This document shows positions 62,648 to 64,000 of a stretch of DNA of 64,000 bases, one piece after another. The notes beneath the pieces were generated by a model. That model had not been told where the DNA came from, searched no databases, and saw only the letters and a list, made by a program, of their open reading frames with translations. The position numbers and the translations under genes are program-made. The first letter of the stretch is position 1. Each line of letters starts with the position of its first letter. The stretch covers positions 1,540,267 through 1,604,266 of the forward strand of contig NZ_HG428741.1 of NCBI RefSeq assembly GCF_000380245.2, given 5' to 3'. This DNA comes from Bacillus massiliigorillae. Lineage in GTDB: Bacteria > Bacillota > Bacilli > Bacillales > DSM-1321.

Positions 62648-64000
62648 AGTAATTGTGGACATTGAGTCTAGAAGTAAAATCACAGAAGTTTTACAGAAAA
62701 ACTTTTTAGTTGAAGCGGGTGCAGGCTCTGGTAAAACAACGAGTCTAGTACAAAGAATGGTGCAATTAATATATACCGGAACATGTAAGATTGAAGAAAT
62801 TGTGGCCATTACTTTTACTAGAAAAGCAGCTGAAGAGTTGAAATCTCGTTTTCAAATAGAACTTGAAAAAGCTTGGAAACAAGAAAGGAATACACATGTT
62901 CAGCATTTGTTGGAAACAGCTATTCAAAATATGGATCAGTGCTTTTTAGGAACGGTACATGCATTTTGTGCGCGTCTTTTAAGAGAGCGACCAATAGAAG
63001 CGCAATTAGATATTACATTTAGTGCGCTAGAAGAAGAGGATGATACGCTTTTAGCACAAAGTGTATTTTATCATTATGTACAAACTCTATCAGGTATAGA
63101 GCATCCAATCCTAAAGCGTATTCATGAATTAGGTATAGATGACCAAACATTACTTGAACGCTTTCAAGAAGTTAAACGTTATCCAGATGTTCTGTGGGTA
63201 GCAGAAAGTCTGGAGCGACCTGATTTAACAGGTTCTTACCAAACTTTCCTTGTGTTATTACAAGAAGCGAATCGGTGTATACCTGATGATATTCAAGGAG
63301 GACCAGATCATCTTCAAAAATCCATTCAAGAAGCTTTACGGAAAGCTCAATATCGTTCTAATAGTAATCAATTAATAATGGAAATATTCGAGTTGTTTGA
63401 TAAGAAAACAGTTTATAAAATTGTACAAAAAAATTGGACCTCAAAGGAAGATGCTAAAGAGTATCAAGCAAAAATTAAGCAATACTTTGAGGATTGTATC
63501 ATACCTGCTCTACAAGCTTGGAGAGAATATAGCCACTCGATTATTATAGAATTTCTATATATGGTGTTGAAGCAATATGAAGCTATCAAAAAAGAGCAAT
63601 CTTTAATGAACTTTCAAGATTTGCTCATGAAGGTAGCTGAATTATTAAAGTATAACAGTGAGGTTCGCTTGTACTTTCAAGATAAATATCGTTATTTACT
63701 CGTTGATGAGTTCCAGGATACTGACCCTATTCAAGCGGAAATGATGTTTTATTTAACGAGTGAAGATGTTAACGAACAAAATTGGATGAAGTGTAAACCT
63801 CGTCAAGGCTCACTTTTCGTAGTAGGTGATCCTAAACAAGCTATTTATCGTTTTCGAAGAGCTGATATTTCAATATATAACCGAGTGAAGGAATTGATAC
63901 TACAGCATGGTGGAGAAGTACTTCAATTAACGATGAATTTCAGAACGGTTAGTGCAGTAACTAATTCATTAAATGATGTTTTCATTCAACATCTTCCCGA
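62640..64000 (+). CDS. AddA-like UvrD/RecB-type helicase, truncated by window end
   Basis: At least 453 residues, open to the edge. The start ATG at 62640 sits in the end of the AddB-like gene (ATGACTAA) behind AAGGGGG. SF1A motifs: Walker A FLVEAGAGSGKTTSLVQRM, Ia AITFTRKAAEELKSRF, the GTVHAFC Ic motif, motif II YLLVDEFQDTDPIQAEM, motif III VVGDPKQAIYRFRRADI and motif IV LQLTMNFRT. With its partner it should form a RecBCD-like helicase-nuclease that resects DNA ends, repairs breaks and degrades foreign DNA. Whether this is the cell's only AddAB or a second set cannot be told here. Confidence 0.85.
   Translation, partial: MTKVIVDIESRSKITEVLQKNFLVEAGAGSGKTTSLVQRMVQLIYTGTCKIEEIVAITFTRKAAEELKSRFQIELEKAWKQERNTHVQHLLETAIQNMDQCFLGTVHAFCARLLRERPIEAQLDITFSALEEEDDTLLAQSVFYHYVQTLSGIEHPILKRIHELGIDDQTLLERFQEVKRYPDVLWVAESLERPDLTGSYQTFLVLLQEANRCIPDDIQGGPDHLQKSIQEALRKAQYRSNSNQLIMEIFELFDKKTVYKIVQKNWTSKEDAKEYQAKIKQYFEDCIIPALQAWREYSHSIIIEFLYMVLKQYEAIKKEQSLMNFQDLLMKVAELLKYNSEVRLYFQDKYRYLLVDEFQDTDPIQAEMMFYLTSEDVNEQNWMKCKPRQGSLFVVGDPKQAIYRFRRADISIYNRVKELILQHGGEVLQLTMNFRTVSAVTNSLNDVFIQHLP

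Noticed and set aside
1..64000. CRISPR arrays, rRNA genes and complete tRNA genes
   Set aside because: No regularly spaced repeats, no rRNA-like sequence, and only one tRNA 3'-end-like fragment were found by eye.

Overview
The window is low-GC Gram-positive DNA from a spore-forming Bacillales bacterium. The signs are strong AGGAGG-type ribosome sites, frequent TTG and GTG starts, a Spo0E-family phosphatase, a CotF-like coat protein, a B. subtilis-type replication terminator protein (Rtp), and Bacillales families such as DUF4236 and YHYH. The genus cannot be fixed from the sequence alone; a Lysinibacillus-like or B. cereus-like organism would fit.

Layout. 0-9 kb holds small independent units: two unknown genes, a decayed UvrX-type polymerase, an Rrf2 regulator with an oxidoreductase-fold target, a cupin, a thioesterase/TetR pair sharing a distinctive tandem operator, and a DUF606 transporter. 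9-12.2 kb is a graveyard: a GntP stub, a gene with two in-frame stops, a frameshifted HEPN-like protein and a methyltransferase tail. 12.2-17.4 kb is an intact nucleoside/ribose salvage locus (LacI-type regulator, ribokinase, nucleoside hydrolase, CNT transporter, PnuC) tied together by four copies of a TGTAANCGNTTACA-like operator. 17.9-20.2 kb is phosphoketolase.

20.4-37.8 kb looks like a composite, decaying genomic island. It contains three IS200/IS605 TnpB remnants, an IS110 remnant, the C-terminal end of a tyrosine recombinase, an acetyltransferase remnant, an 1164-residue SF1 helicase with a topoisomerase-type zinc finger, and a tightly packed six-gene operon (23.55-29.37 kb). That operon encodes an AAA+ ATPase, a TPR protein, two small proteins, an M48-like protein without the catalytic HExxH, and a large TPR-TM-Ig-like-FN3 protein. 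It is the best candidate for an undescribed system. Two related blocks of about 75 nt (near 20.45 and 37.25 kb) bracket the island, and a second pair of about 100-bp direct repeats (29.40 and 37.63 kb) brackets its right half.

38-45 kb holds secreted or envelope proteins, several of them broken (DUF4236, YHYH, a signal-peptide stub), then a CotF-like gene and rtp with a Ter-like upstream sequence. The rtp gene suggests, without proving, a position in the replication terminus region, which would suit the debris. 45.6-64 kb is mostly intact: a livJHMGF branched-chain amino acid ABC operon, a metallo-beta-lactamase-fold protein, a SERCA-type Ca2+ ATPase, a DEAD-box helicase, an EamA transporter, a nitronate monooxygenase, a CBS plus HEPN-motif protein, a methyltransferase, and an AddB/AddA-like nuclease-helicase pair cut by the window end.

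Disruption is unusually common: about a dozen genes carry frameshifts, several at homopolymers, or in-frame stops. Both genuine decay and assembly error must be kept in mind.
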